Below are positions 38,406-60,125 of a DNA stretch of 64,000 nt, in pieces. The notes under the pieces were generated by a model. The model ran no database searches, was not told the DNA's origin, and saw only the letters and a list, made by a program, of their open reading frames with translations. This stretch comes from Malachius bipustulatus (Eukaryota; Arthropoda; Insecta; Coleoptera; Melyridae): NCBI GenBank assembly GCA_910589415.1, contig OU342630.1, positions 52,112,012-52,176,011 of the forward strand, written 5' to 3'. Both the position numbers and the translations under genes were made by a program. How positions within the stretch are numbered: position 1 is the stretch's first letter; every line of letters begins with the position of its first letter.

Positions 38406-39465
38406 AACCGTTTGAGATATAAAAACGAATTTTAATCAAAATATTTTTTTATTCATTTTACTGCTTGGAACAGCCTCCAGTACCGAGTATCGACTGCTCA
38501 AGCGTGGATTCTGAAAATGTCAGTTATCATTCCCATTCACAGCTTTGCTCTGCTTATCAAATTTACAGCTTTTGATTGGTGCATGAGCGGGAATAATTCT
38601 AAATTGCTAGAGCTGTGATTGGACAAGAGCCGGGAATTATGAGCTGTAATACAATATCTACGAATAATAACTGTCATAATTCATGCAAAAAGTTCTAGTA
38701 GTTGGAATATTATTCAATAAGAGTAGGAAAAATAATATAATCGTACCTCTGCATATGGTACCTATACCTACAAGATATTTTATATAAGATCTGTGACCCT
38801 TCCTAAAATATCCTGAAATAGACAACCTGTATTTTGAATACATACGAGTAGGTATACCTATACCTACGAAGGAGCACTGTGGCTTAAATAACTTCAAAAT
38901 CTGGATCCGGGGGCAAGAGAAACCGGGGTTTCACAAAAACGCACCGAACCTCGCTGTGCGTTACGAAACTTTCCAAGAAGATCTCTGTTGAATACAGCGG
39001 ATTCCAAAGAGCAGCGTTCTTTACTGTAAAAAAAAAAACTTCAAGCAGTGTTCCCATGGAAATTCAAAGTAATAAACAATAATTTTAAATAACGAAATAT
39101 TAATTTTGTCGATTCTGCGTTTGTTAAAAAATTACAGTATCACTTACTTTTTGCTAATTTCATAAAAATATAAACTTGGCAACTTTAAATGAAGTTAGCA
39201 AAGCATCATTATATTGAAAAAATGTATGAAAAGTTTCGCCTCAAAAGAATCTGGCGTGCGTTCAGGGCAATTTTTTGGAAAATTATTCACGAATAAGTAT
39301 ACTTACCTATTGTTTAAATGCATTTTTATATTTTTCTGCAAATTTTGAAATTTTTAAAACTCAGAAATGATCAATTCGACAAATTTAAAAAAAAAAATTA
39401 TTTGCTATAGAGGGTTCAAAATTCGTACATAGGTGAAAATGAAATATCATATAATATGAAATAAG
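38406..39465. other. AT-rich intergenic DNA, no gene seen
   Basis: No exon or clear repeat. The 79-residue minus-strand frame at 38658-38897 has no domain. Confidence 0.4.
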
Positions 39466-39712
39466 TTTTTTTTTTAATTTTTTAAAAAAGGAGGGAGCTT
39501 TGGTCTTCCCTATGTAGGTAAGACAAAGTCGCTCCACTCCGGTAATTATGGATTTGAGCTATTTGCCAACATTACCCAGCCTCAAGTATATAGTAGACGG
39601 AACAACACGCAGACACCCAGAGCTTCACCGAGAATCGAACTCAGTCCGCCGGGTCCAGTGATTCAGCAGATCGCCCACTGAACCATTCGGTCACCGGTGA
39701 GCTCATTTCGTA
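39466..39712 (-). mobile_element. tRNA-derived SINE, minus strand
   Basis: On the minus strand an A-box-like GGTTCAGTGGGCG and a B box, AGTTCGATTC, lie about 47 bases apart in the head. A body with ATAATTACCGGAGTGGAG follows, then an A-rich tail (the T run at 39466-39485 on the plus strand). The body segment aligns loosely with AAAATTACCAGAGGTAAA of the SINE at 28.9 kb, so the two belong to related families. Confidence 0.75.
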
Positions 39713-40248
39713 AAGTTTTACAAAAAATGTCCAATTTGACAGTTATAGAGGACACGTGACAGGTGAAGTGTGTCATTTGTCATCTATTTTAAAGCACAAA
39801 CTATTAGAAAAAACGACGAATTAGAGAAAGAATGACGAATTGTCGTTTCTGATATACCTTCAATCTTCAATATAATAAATTTGCGGTCGATAGGACGATA
39901 GGTAAGTAATAAAATAAATGTCGTGCTTTAAAACCAAAGGTCTGGCTCTGTCATCCAGGAGTACAGTCCATTCTTCCCAATATAAATAAAAAGAAGAAAC
40001 CCATGTCATTAACCGCATGTCATAAAAAACTACACGTCAAACGTCAACGAACTCGCTCTATCTAACCTAACCTAACAAAACAAGTTCAAAAAAACAAACA
40101 AATTAACATTAACAAATAGGAAAAATTAAATATTTTGCTATAAATTTACCAGAATTTGTAATAAATAATTGCAAAAAGTAACAAAACTGAAATGAAGAAA
40201 GTCTAAAAAGTACATTTTTTAAGTATATGACAAAATACAAAGTTGAAA

Positions 40249-43200
40249 ATGTTGAATATCGAGAAAATCTTCCCAATCCTGAAAAACCCAAATGCGGAAG
40301 AACAACTCCAAAACACCGCGATAGAAGAAAACGACTTCCTGGAAGTCGTGTCTACACTGATCTCGAACAAAGTCGCCTCAACTTTCCATTACATGATCAT
40401 CGATCGAATCCGACAACGTCTCAGACAAACCATAGTCCCAACTTTTTGGTCCTACTTCAGAAGGTCACAGGAGCACAACGGTTTCATAGAGTTCTTCAAT
40501 TCTGTCAAGTATCTCTATGACAGATATGTAGAACTGGATGTCATCATGACCAGACTGGAAATGCTGAGGGACAGGTAAACGGTTTAAGTATGTCTTTGCT
40601 CAGGAAGATGTCTGATTTGCTAGAAGTTCTCTCTAGAAGAACATCCTCTAGAGAGAGCATAAAGCAAAATTGTATTTAACTTGTCGCTATTAATTTTATG
40701 GCCCATTTCAATTGTGTGAGCTTTTATTGCTGATTTATCGCTCTATTATTTATGTCTTACCCGTTTTGTTTATTCTACTCTTCTACATGTTTATTGTATC
40801 TCTCTAAAAAATAATTGTCTATAGGTGCCACATCACAGAGCCTGTTTATGGAGAGACCTGTGTTCACACTGCGTTGAAATTAATGCTAAGGGCTAGTTTA
40901 CTAGCACAGTTGCCTGTAAATTATCAAGTGGTTGTAATGGATTTTTACGAATCAGCTTTGAAAACAGATGATCCCAACGATTCGACCGCGTCAGAGGGCC
41001 GCTGTCACATTTGCCAGCAGGCTAGCGATGAATGCAATTGCCATCATCTCTTCTACGAGACAAACAGGTATACGCAGTTCATGATCATGTTTCATCTTGC
41101 TTAATTATTATTTCTTGTCTTAGAAAACTTGGAGACATGACTTTACTAGAACCATTGATAGGACAAGTGTTGACAAATTTAATTTACACTTACATTCAAG
41201 CACATATACAGAAATTATGTAAAGATAATTTTAATACTTCTTACTTAGAGGTGCTAGAGAGGGTAAGTCCATAATAATCGCTGCTCTTGTTTGTATTTTT
41301 TCTAAAAAATGTTACGTTTTAGTGGCTGGATGCGATAGTTATTAACTGGTTAAAGAAAGTATACTGTCTGGGAATGCAGTGTACCTCTGAAGTAATACAA
41401 GAATTCGAAAAGAAGCTTTCTAAGTACCTTTATCATACATACACAAAAATCAGGATAGACCAATTATTCAACATTATTATAGGTATGATTATTGTTTGCT
41501 TCATGCTTCACTAGATTTTCTTAACTGACAAAGATTGTTATTATTAGAGCATCCAGAGTCACTGCCCGCGCTCGAAGACCTGCGAGCCTGCCTGGTGAAG
41601 ACCGACCTGAAACCAGAACTAACCCGTAAGTTACAGCGAGCCATGGAAACACGTCTTCTCCATCCTGGGGTGAGCACGCCTGATATTTTGACCGCGTACG
41701 TGGCGGCCATCCGTTCTTTGCGGGTTCTTGACCCGTCCGGGCTGCTACTGGAAACCGTCACTCAGCCCGTTCATCAATATCTTCGCAGCCGTGATGACAC
41801 TGTTAGGTTAGTTCTTGAGATCTTGAAAGCATTTTCATCAAGTGCATTAAATATTATTTTTTATAGATGTATAGTGAGTAGTTTGATAGAAGAGGGACCC
41901 TCTGACTTGGCAGAAGAATTCTCCAAAGGTGAAGCGGTTCAACTGGATGAAAATACAGATGCCGATGAAGATACCAGACACTGGGAGCTATGGGTGCCCG
42001 ATCCGATTGATGTCAGCACAAGTAAAATTATCATATCAGAATGAATTGGATGGATCTTATTAATGGTTTGCAGATAAATCGAGCGGTTCGAGGCGCAGTC
42101 TGGACATAATATCGATGCTGGTGAGCGTTTACGGTAGCAAAGAGCTGTTTGTGAACGAGTACAGGACCCTTCTGGCCGATCGGCTGCTTTCTCAGTTCTC
42201 CTGCGACACCGAGAAAGAGCTACGCTATTTAGAATTGCTCAAGCTTAGATTTGGGGATTCCCAGTTGCACTTCTGCGAAGTACGATGCTTTTTTTATTAT
42301 TATCTAAAATAAAATTACTAATGTTGATACCTAAATCATCAATAAACAATTCAGGTGATGCTGAAGGATGTGGGAGATTCAAAGCGCATCAACCAGCACA
42401 TCCGGCAAGATGTAGAGTACCACGATCTTGGGATTCCCCTATCAGTGCTGATAGTGTCAGAACAGTTCTGGCCGCCGTTTAAAGAGGACCGGTTAGGGCT
42501 ACACGACCTCGTCACCGACCAGATGAACCGTTTCACCAGTTCCTATAAGGCTCTCAAAGGTTCTCGCACGCTCGATTATAAGGCTTACCTGGGCATGGTC
42601 GAATTGGAGGTTGAGCTAAAGGACAGGACGCTGAATCTCACCATGAGCCCCACACACGCTACGATTATCATGCACTTCTGTGATGAAAAACGTGAGTACA
42701 CGTTGATTAATTTCTAGATAGTCTACCAAGGTCACATGAAAATTCAGCAGTGATGTCAGATCTCGAATTTCGTAGGTGCAATGAGGATGAGGAATCACAG
42801 AATAAATAGACATAATTTATTACATCATCAACAATTTTTGTTTATTTGAAATTAAAAAGAATTTAAGGTTTCTTTTTGAATATAACGATGATGTTAATTC
42901 ATAAAAGGTATTTATAATGAAAAAATAACAAGCACCTATTTGTAAAGAACATTTTATTGGAAAGTTATACACAAATTACAAATAATATAAATTAATGCAA
43001 AACTTGACAATTGATAATTTAATATTCAGAGTCATATAATCAGTTTCTTAAATTAATACCTAATTAAAACATTCTACATTTCTGCCGTAACACCAGTATG
43101 ATGTGTATTTCGCCAAAGAGAAATAACGTCGGTACTCTCATCATCGCTTAAAGGACGATTGAAGTTCGGCTTTGCTATATACCCCACACATGTTCGATTT

Positions 43201-45131
43201 GATTAAAAATGCAATGGTATAGTGGAAGTCGAAGAATTTTGTGTCCATACTGTTCAGCTAGCTAAGGAATCCACTATAATACTGCTTTGGTTTCTTTTGT
43301 TCCTGTTGTGAAACCAATAAGCATTTTAGTTATATAAAAATCATAAAGTCAATACAAAATATACTTATTCACAATGTCTAGGAGCTGAGCTTTCAGCGAA
43401 AAAGGCTCGAAACCAATGTTCTTCCTGCGCAGCGCATTCGTCAATTTATTGTTGTTTATTTGAAGAAGAAATTGGTGGTTTATTTTCAACTGCACTGTGG
43501 TAAGGCGCATTGTCCATAATAATCATAGAAGGTAACTTGGCTTTAACTGGTTTTCGAACCACTTGGTAAACTTTTCATGATTCATATCTCTCCATGATAA
43601 TCTGGATCTTTTGTTGATGAAGAGAAAATCAAGTCTGCCCCATCAACAAAACCATTTATCTTACCTGCATGCAAAACTATGTACCTAAATAATGAAAATA
43701 AATGATATTATATTTAATGCCTAATTATACATCATTATAACATAATATTATAAGTATTTAAAACACCTTTTGCCTTCTGTCTTCTGTTCAGTTTCTTGAC
43801 ACTGCGTGGGTTTTGATCCTGCCAAGACCTTCCCATTGTGCCGTTTTGAGAGATCCATGTTTCGTCTATATACACAAATTATTGGTAAGATGCCTTCTCT
43901 TTTGTAATCTACATATGCGCGTAGGAACTTCACTCTTTTAACAATAATGTGACCTAATTCCAGGAGACCTCGACGTGGATTGTCTTTTTTCCATTTAAAT
44001 CCAATTTTCTTTAAGACGCACAAAAGAGAAGATTTGCTGTACTAAAATATATACTTGTCTTTGAGGACGGTATGTAGAGTATGTAGAGACGGTACCAAAG
44101 CGACAATTTCAGAGCTTCAGCTACCCTCTAAATCATAATATTACTTGATGTCAGTAATATTTGAACCTATAAAATAATTTTTATACCTTGCTCACTGATG
44201 TTAGGGGTATATAATGGCCCCCATTCATTGATTCGTTTCCAAAGTATTCGATTAAATTTGCCACCATCTGCTGATGCGCTTCTTTACTTATATATTTTGG
44301 CATTTTGCTTACTTTTAAAGATAATCTATCACTTTTTAGATAATTCTAATAATTTTTAATTTATTTTATAAAATTAAAAATTAACTCTTAAAACTGACAG
44401 ACGTAAACAGAACAAAATCAGTTTGTTATTTTGGATAGAAAAGTTGACAACAAAGCCAGGGCGATGTTGTGATCGATTATTAAATTTATTGTTTTTGCAT
44501 CTTCCTAATGTCAAACATTTTCATTTGATCCCTTTAATAACCTTCAAATTCTAACTGTCATTTTTAGTGTCATAATGTTCGATGTTACAACGCAGCGTAA
44601 ACAAATATGACCTTGGCAGACTATCTAGAAATTAATCAACGTGTATCTCTTCATTGTTTTAATTAAGATTAATCGATTTTTTATTCAGCCAAGAGGACTT
44701 TAAAAGAACTCTCCGATCTCATGGAGATCACCCCCACTTGCCTTCGTCGTAAGATGTCCTACTGGCAGTCTCTGGGTGTTATTGTGGAGACCGATCGAGA
44801 CGTGTTCTGTCTAAGCGAAGCTCTGGACGGGACGCAGGCGGCACCGCACCAGGATCTACTGCCGGTGGAAGATTACGAGGCCGAGTCGGCAATGGCCAGC
44901 GCTCGTGACCAGCGAGAGGAGGAGCTGCAGACGTTTTGGTCGTATATCGTCGGTATGCTCACGAATCTGGAGACGCTGCCGTTGGAGAGGATCCATCAGA
45001 TGTTGAAGATGTTCGCCTTTCAAGGGCCGACCATCGAGTGCACTTTGCAGGAGTTGAAGGTGTTTCTCGAGAGGAAGGTCCGGGAACATTTGCTTATTTA
45101 TTCGAATGGGTTGTATTGTTTGCCAAAGTGA
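40249..45131 (+). CDS. ANAPC2: Anaphase-promoting complex subunit 2 (cullin-like), 9 exons
   Basis: APC2 is the cullin-type scaffold that, with the RING subunit APC11, forms the catalytic core of the anaphase-promoting E3 ubiquitin ligase. Exons: 40249-40574, 40825-41067, 41124-41262, 41323-41482, 41548-41806, 41867-42021, 42074-42279, 42355-42691, 44689-45131. All junctions are GT-AG and keep frame, giving 755 codons plus stop, slightly shorter than the ~820 aa human protein. The start is the first ATG after an in-frame stop (TGA at 40228). The cullin homology region spans roughly residues 430-620 (LVSVYGSKELF near 441). The C-terminal winged-helix (WHB-like) domain covers about 690-755 and ends in GLYCLPK. 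Residues 169-183 form a Cys/His-rich patch (C-x2-C-x6-C-x-C-H-H). Seven introns are 52-250 nt; intron 8 is 1997 nt because of a transposon. The gene is convergent with Prp8. Confidence 0.95.
42697..44645 (-). mobile_element. Tc1/mariner (IS630-like) transposon in ANAPC2 intron 8
   Basis: Terminal inverted repeats of about 38 bp (starting CACGTTGATTAATTTCTAGA, differing at two positions) lie at 42699-42736 and 44606-44643. Each is flanked by TA, the expected target duplication. The element is 1945 bp without the TAs. Removing it plus one TA leaves a ~50-nt intron (GTGAG-TA-...TTTATTCAG), the size of the neighbouring introns. The internal transposase runs on the minus strand, antisense to ANAPC2. 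Confidence 0.92.
43100..44301 (-). pseudogene. Frameshifted DDE transposase of the ANAPC2-intron element
   Basis: Reading begins at an ATG near 44301 (MPKYISKEAHQQMV) and ends near 43100. In order: a KKIGFKWKK..RRGLLE region (about 44000), the first acidic block YIDETW (about 43865, only in a shifted frame), LHAGKINGFVDGADLIF (about 43670), MIIMDNAPYH with the second aspartate (about 43520), an RKNIGFEPFFAES segment and NQIEHVWG with the third acidic residue (about 43195). All three catalytic blocks survive as sequence but are separated by frame changes, so it cannot encode an intact enzyme. Such transposases are common in insect genomes; the family call is from motifs only. Confidence 0.85.
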
Positions 45132-45185
45132 TACTGCTTTCCTTTTTCACTGATTGTACAGAGCAGTGTAAGTTAAGAATTAAGG

Positions 45186-45206
45186 AATAAAATTTTTTTC
45201 AATAAA
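45186..45206 (+). terminator. ANAPC2 polyadenylation signals
   Basis: Two AATAAA hexamers (45186-45191 and 45201-45206) lie 55-75 bases after the ANAPC2 stop codon, as expected for a short 3' UTR. Confidence 0.7.
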
Positions 45207-45570
45207 ATTTTAAATGGTAACCTCACCACCTCCATCTTCTAATACTAGGTTGGTAGTATTTATTTGACTCATAGTTCTACTGTAAGTACATCTTTCATAA
45301 AAATGAATTTAATTCTTTCATATTCTGAACTTGATTTAGAACTACTCCACACTGGCAATCCACAGGACAAAGCAAACGACACTTGTTTATCACATGATGA
45401 TCCTGACCCCCTCCAAGTTTTTCACATTCCTCTGCATCTTCATTTTTATGGAGCAGTTCACGATGATTCTATGCATAAACAAGGAATACTTGCCTGCTTC
45501 TACTCGGGTCCTCTCAGAACACACTAATAAGAGTCAGAGGTGTAAATAAAACATATTTCCTTCCATAATT
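45207..45570. other. Gap between convergent ANAPC2 and Prp8
   Basis: About 370 bp between the two polyadenylation regions. An 87-residue plus-strand open frame (45264-45527) lies here. It has no domain and no homologue that I recognise, so I do not call a gene. Confidence 0.4.
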
Positions 45571-45571
45571 A

Positions 45572-45581
45572 TTTATTTATT
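45572..45581 (-). terminator. Prp8 polyadenylation signal
   Basis: TTTATTTATT on the plus strand reads AATAAATAAA on the minus strand, about 150 bases after the Prp8 stop codon. Confidence 0.6.
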
Positions 45582-45730
45582 AAAAATTAACTTACACAAA
45601 TTTAACCTATTTACAATTCTACATTACATAATACGAAAATTGCTCAACTCAATTCTTTAAGGGCTACTTCCTCCCTGATTAAAAAAATATTATAAACGCC
45701 TAAGCTATCTGTTATCTCCAAACACCAAGC

Positions 45731-56390
<10,660 letters not shown>

Positions 56391-57125
56391 CTTCAATTTT
56401 TACACTGGAAACTTCGGCACATTAATAATAAAGTACTTAATGTGAAAAATTAGGGGAAATACTCTTTGAGAATAATTTCAAAAGCTCGATCAAAGACCTA
56501 AATTTGAAAAACATGAGTGATATGGGCTTCTCTATTGAAATGAATGGATGTTGTAGATTGTAGGGTGACAATGCTGAAGCTGAGTACGTTTTATGAATTT
56601 ACTGATGAAATTAAGACAGGGTAGAATTCGTTTACCAATTTAGAACAAGAACACAGTTGAAGCAGACGCAAATAATTCTATTATTCCCTTACAGATGATG
56701 TTATTGTTATTAATAAACACACAATTAGCCACTGAAAAAAAAGAAGCCTTTTCTTGAAGAACGCACTAGACATGGGATGTAAAATTTTTAGTTTTTTTTG
56801 GAATAAAAATAACGCAGGCACATCACCTGTATCAACACTATACGAAAACAAAGTCGGAATAACCACATAAACAATAACTCGGTCGAAAATTGGCTATAAA
56901 TTGTGGAAATAATGGGGTGAAAATTGCGCTTTAGTACGGTACAAGTATGGGTAATTTAAGGTTATAAAACAAAAATAAATCTTTATGGCCAGAAATTATA
57001 TTCTACGTTAATGCATTACTCACCTTAGCTTTTAGGCTTATCGATGTTTACAAAATAGCACATTTCAACTCAATTTACTTTAAATTACATTTTTAACGCA
57101 AATTCTACCGCAACGTTTCCGTTTC
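56391..57125 (-). promoter_or_regulatory. Prp8 5' UTR and promoter region
   Basis: A consensus donor AAG|GTGAGT lies at 57024 on the minus strand. An acceptor, TTTCCAG, ends about 17 nt before the Prp8 ATG. A non-coding first exon at about 57025-57115 spliced across a ~615-nt 5' UTR intron would fit. No TATA box is evident. Confidence 0.4.
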
Positions 57126-57290
57126 GTTTTCACCATTCATTCACCTTCACCATCACCTGCACCTCGGCATCGGCAAATCGGCAACGGCAACGGCATGGCA
57201 ATCGACATTTCGGCATTCGACAATCGACATTCTACTTAAGGTTTCGACAATATCGAGTCGAATTTCGGCATACGGCATTCTGATATTTCT
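57126..57290. repeat. Degenerate CGGCAW / TCGACA repeat
   Basis: The words CGGCA, CGGCAT and CGACATT alternate for about 160 bp (for example CGGCAACGGCAACGGCATGG). It is a low-complexity stretch close to the inferred Prp8 transcription start. Confidence 0.6.
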
Positions 57291-57444
57291 GGCATTTGTG
57301 CAATTTCAGAAAACACAGAATAAACTTTAGACTCTTAGGTTAGGTAAACTACTACTACAACTACAACAAGTAACGCTCCCAGTTGTCCACCGTGCCTTGA
57401 GGACTTGTAGGCACTTGAGGGGAGGAAGTTGCAGCAACAATTCG

Positions 57445-58666
57445 ATTAGGGTACCTGTATTACCGACACTAATGAGTAATAATAATAATTATTATTATTA
57501 TTATTTATTGTCCAACAGTATAAATACACCAATAACAGGACAATTTCTGTGAGTGTCACAATTTGCTCATACAACATAAATAGGAAAACCAACAATTCAA
57601 GACACATTACCATAGTATCGAGATCGAGAGGAAGTTTCTTTAAATCACAAAATACTACAGTTAAAAATATCACAAGAGTAACTAAGAGAATTATAGTTAT
57701 TATTACACATGACCTCAATGCGGGTGATCTAAAAAGCAAATTAGTCCTTTGCAAACTGTCCATAGAACGTGTGACTGCTCCTGAAATGAGGTCTAGGCAC
57801 TACAAAATTTAATTTACTCAATAACTCAGGGCAATCAATCACACCATGTACAAACTTATACAGAAATAAGATCGACATTCTGACTTGCCTCTTGCTAAAC
57901 GTGTTCAAGCATTTAATAAGTGTTCAAAAGCGTCGTATTAGAAACCCCTCTCTCTGGATAGAAGCCAAAATCTCTGAACCACATATGTTTGACAATATCA
58001 TCCAGCAGATCTACAAGGTAGCTCTGAAGGGAATACCAAATTATTGAAGCGTATTCCGCTTTAGAAACCATTAAAAGCGAAGAATAATGTTTTCAAAGCC
58101 CCATTATCCCTGAACTCTCTTGTGTTGCGCAGCAAATATCCCAACAGTTTATTTAGGGACGCTGACAGTTGCAAGTTGCAAGACATGATTCACAAATGAA
58201 AAAGCTGAACTAAAGTGAACACCCATCAGATCCTTGATCTCGTTAACGCGATCCATTAATACACCTGCTGATATGGTGTAATTAAAAAACCACTGCAGAG
58301 CGCTTTGTGTTATACGACATGACGTTATACACTTATCAATATGTTAATCTGCATCCCGCTGACAAAGCACCATTCAATCACACTATCTAAGCACCGCTGG
58401 AGACACAAACAATCATCCTCTACTTCTACGGCCTTAAAGATCTTGAGATCGTCTGCAAACATCAGAGCTTCACAGCTAAGTTCGTCACATACGCTGTTTA
58501 TAAACAAAATGAACAGAAGTGGTCCCAGGTTGGAGCTCTCTGTGGTACTCCAGACACTGGAATAAATGCCGCTGAAGAGTACCGCCATTGTATGAGACGA
58601 ACTGGCTGGCGGTCAGTCAAGTAAAGTATGATTTCGCGTCAGTGTCGGTAATGCAGGTACCCTAAT
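57445..58666 (-). mobile_element. LINE fragment bounded by inverted repeats
   Basis: Minus-strand open frame 58588-58325 contains LGPLLFILFIN and MFADDLKIF, the reverse-transcriptase signature of non-LTR retrotransposons (FADD catalytic box). Upstream, YLTDRQPVR-type and VSGVPQ residues appear in another frame. Downstream, degraded 3' coding sequence includes ...LLSKLNFVVPRPHFRS (about 57790), followed by an AAT/TAA microsatellite tail (57478-57512). The fragment is 5'-truncated and frameshifted. Both ends carry the same 25-bp sequence in inverted orientation (TTAGGGTACCTGTATTACCG at 57446; its mirror ends at 58665, one mismatch in 25), which ordinary LINEs lack. Confidence 0.8.
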
Positions 58667-60100
58667 TTCCATAACTCGCCATAGTTATGGTGCAGAGAGT
58701 TTGGTTCCACCGTTTATAATTTTGAGCATTTGCATTTTATTAAGTATGTTTTAGATATTTTGTAAAAATTATGGTACGTTCAAACAATTTTTGGATTGGT
58801 CAGCTTTAGGCTGCAAAATATCTAACATTTAGCCTGAATATACATCCCTAGGTAATACTAGTAATACTACTAATACTTTACAGTTTTTCCCACTCTACAA
58901 AAGAATATCTTTCTCTACTACAAGATTTAATCAGTTCATTAGATTTATTATTATTATTATCGTGCTCCAGGAGGTACGTTAAAAAGGGGGTTCCGGCTGC
59001 TTCATAGCAGTCGTTAGGTTACGTCAGAGGCCCTTGAGGCTACTTGAAAACTTCTGATACTTCTGATTTACCACAGCCATAAGATATTTATTTATTTTTA
59101 TTATTTGCTTTTAATGGAGTGGTAATAAGAAAAATCACCCTGAACATATTACAATGAATTCTTTCGTTCCATATACAAATGTAAATAGTAATTCCAATAA
59201 TGGAACTATGTCAAATTTGGAATTGAATTTATTGAGTTTATCTGTATTTTATATTGAGTTTTTTTCTTTTTTAAATGATTTTTGTTGCTTCAGGCTCCCA
59301 TAATTTGGATTGATATGCAATAATGTTATCTGCTATATCTGTGACTGTCGAGGCTTGGCTAAACAAATAAATAAAAGCCATATAGCGAAAGAAATGATCC
59401 AGAAATAACATTTCACAGATAAAAAATTATTGTTGAAGTTTCTAGAGCATTCTTTTATAATTTGTGCGATGAAATAATAATCCATTATCCCATTTCTCCC
59501 ATCAGGTTTTACTAATGAGTTTAAGAATTCGTCCATAGCCTATAGCAGTACATGTAATTCCATATCAATAGTAGTGATAGTGAACAACCATCAATGGTTG
59601 GAATGGAATGTAGATCTTTTGGAGCGCTGCGTAGGTAGTGGTCATCCACTGATATACAGACATGACATAATGTTATGACAGTTAATAAACTTCTTTGATT
59701 CCAGACTGAGTATTTTTTTTGGTCTTCAGATATTTTACTTATTTTAGACAATATCACATAATAGTCCGCATTTATTACTACAGCTGCCTGTTTTTTTTTT
59801 TCAATATTTCCTCAATAACCAAAATACTTACCTCAGAAGACTTTTAGACTTGGGAGGATTTTATGCCAAAATGAACATAATCCCTCAATTCGAGTATAGT
59901 CGTAGATAAAGTATAGTATTCAAGGTAAGGCAAATAAATAAAACATGAAAAAATTATAAATTACTGCACTCCAGTGTATATTTTGATAGTAAACATACTA
60001 TGACTAATTATCCTCATTGTCACAGTGCTTCTTATAGAAATTATTATTCCCATGTTTACCACAAAATACACTTCTGTTATGTTTTTATATTTAAAAAAGT
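58667..60100. other. Spacer between LINE fragment and UCHL5
   Basis: Around 58960-59060 a GC-richer block (AGAGGCCCTTGAGG) looks like a short piece of another retroelement. At 59333-59757 two overlapping minus-strand frames (67 and 78 residues) include a hydrophobic, membrane-like C-terminal segment. I recognise no family and see no supporting splice structure. Confidence 0.35.
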
Positions 60101-60125
60101 TACATTACAGATCATTAAACCGACT

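Noticed and set aside
40061..40077. Insect telomere-like CCTAA repeats upstream of ANAPC2
   Set aside because: Fewer than three units; too short to be a telomeric tract or an interstitial relic worth calling.
45264..45527. Small gene between ANAPC2 and Prp8
   Set aside because: No recognisable domain, and it sits in the space expected for two 3' ends; kept only as a note.
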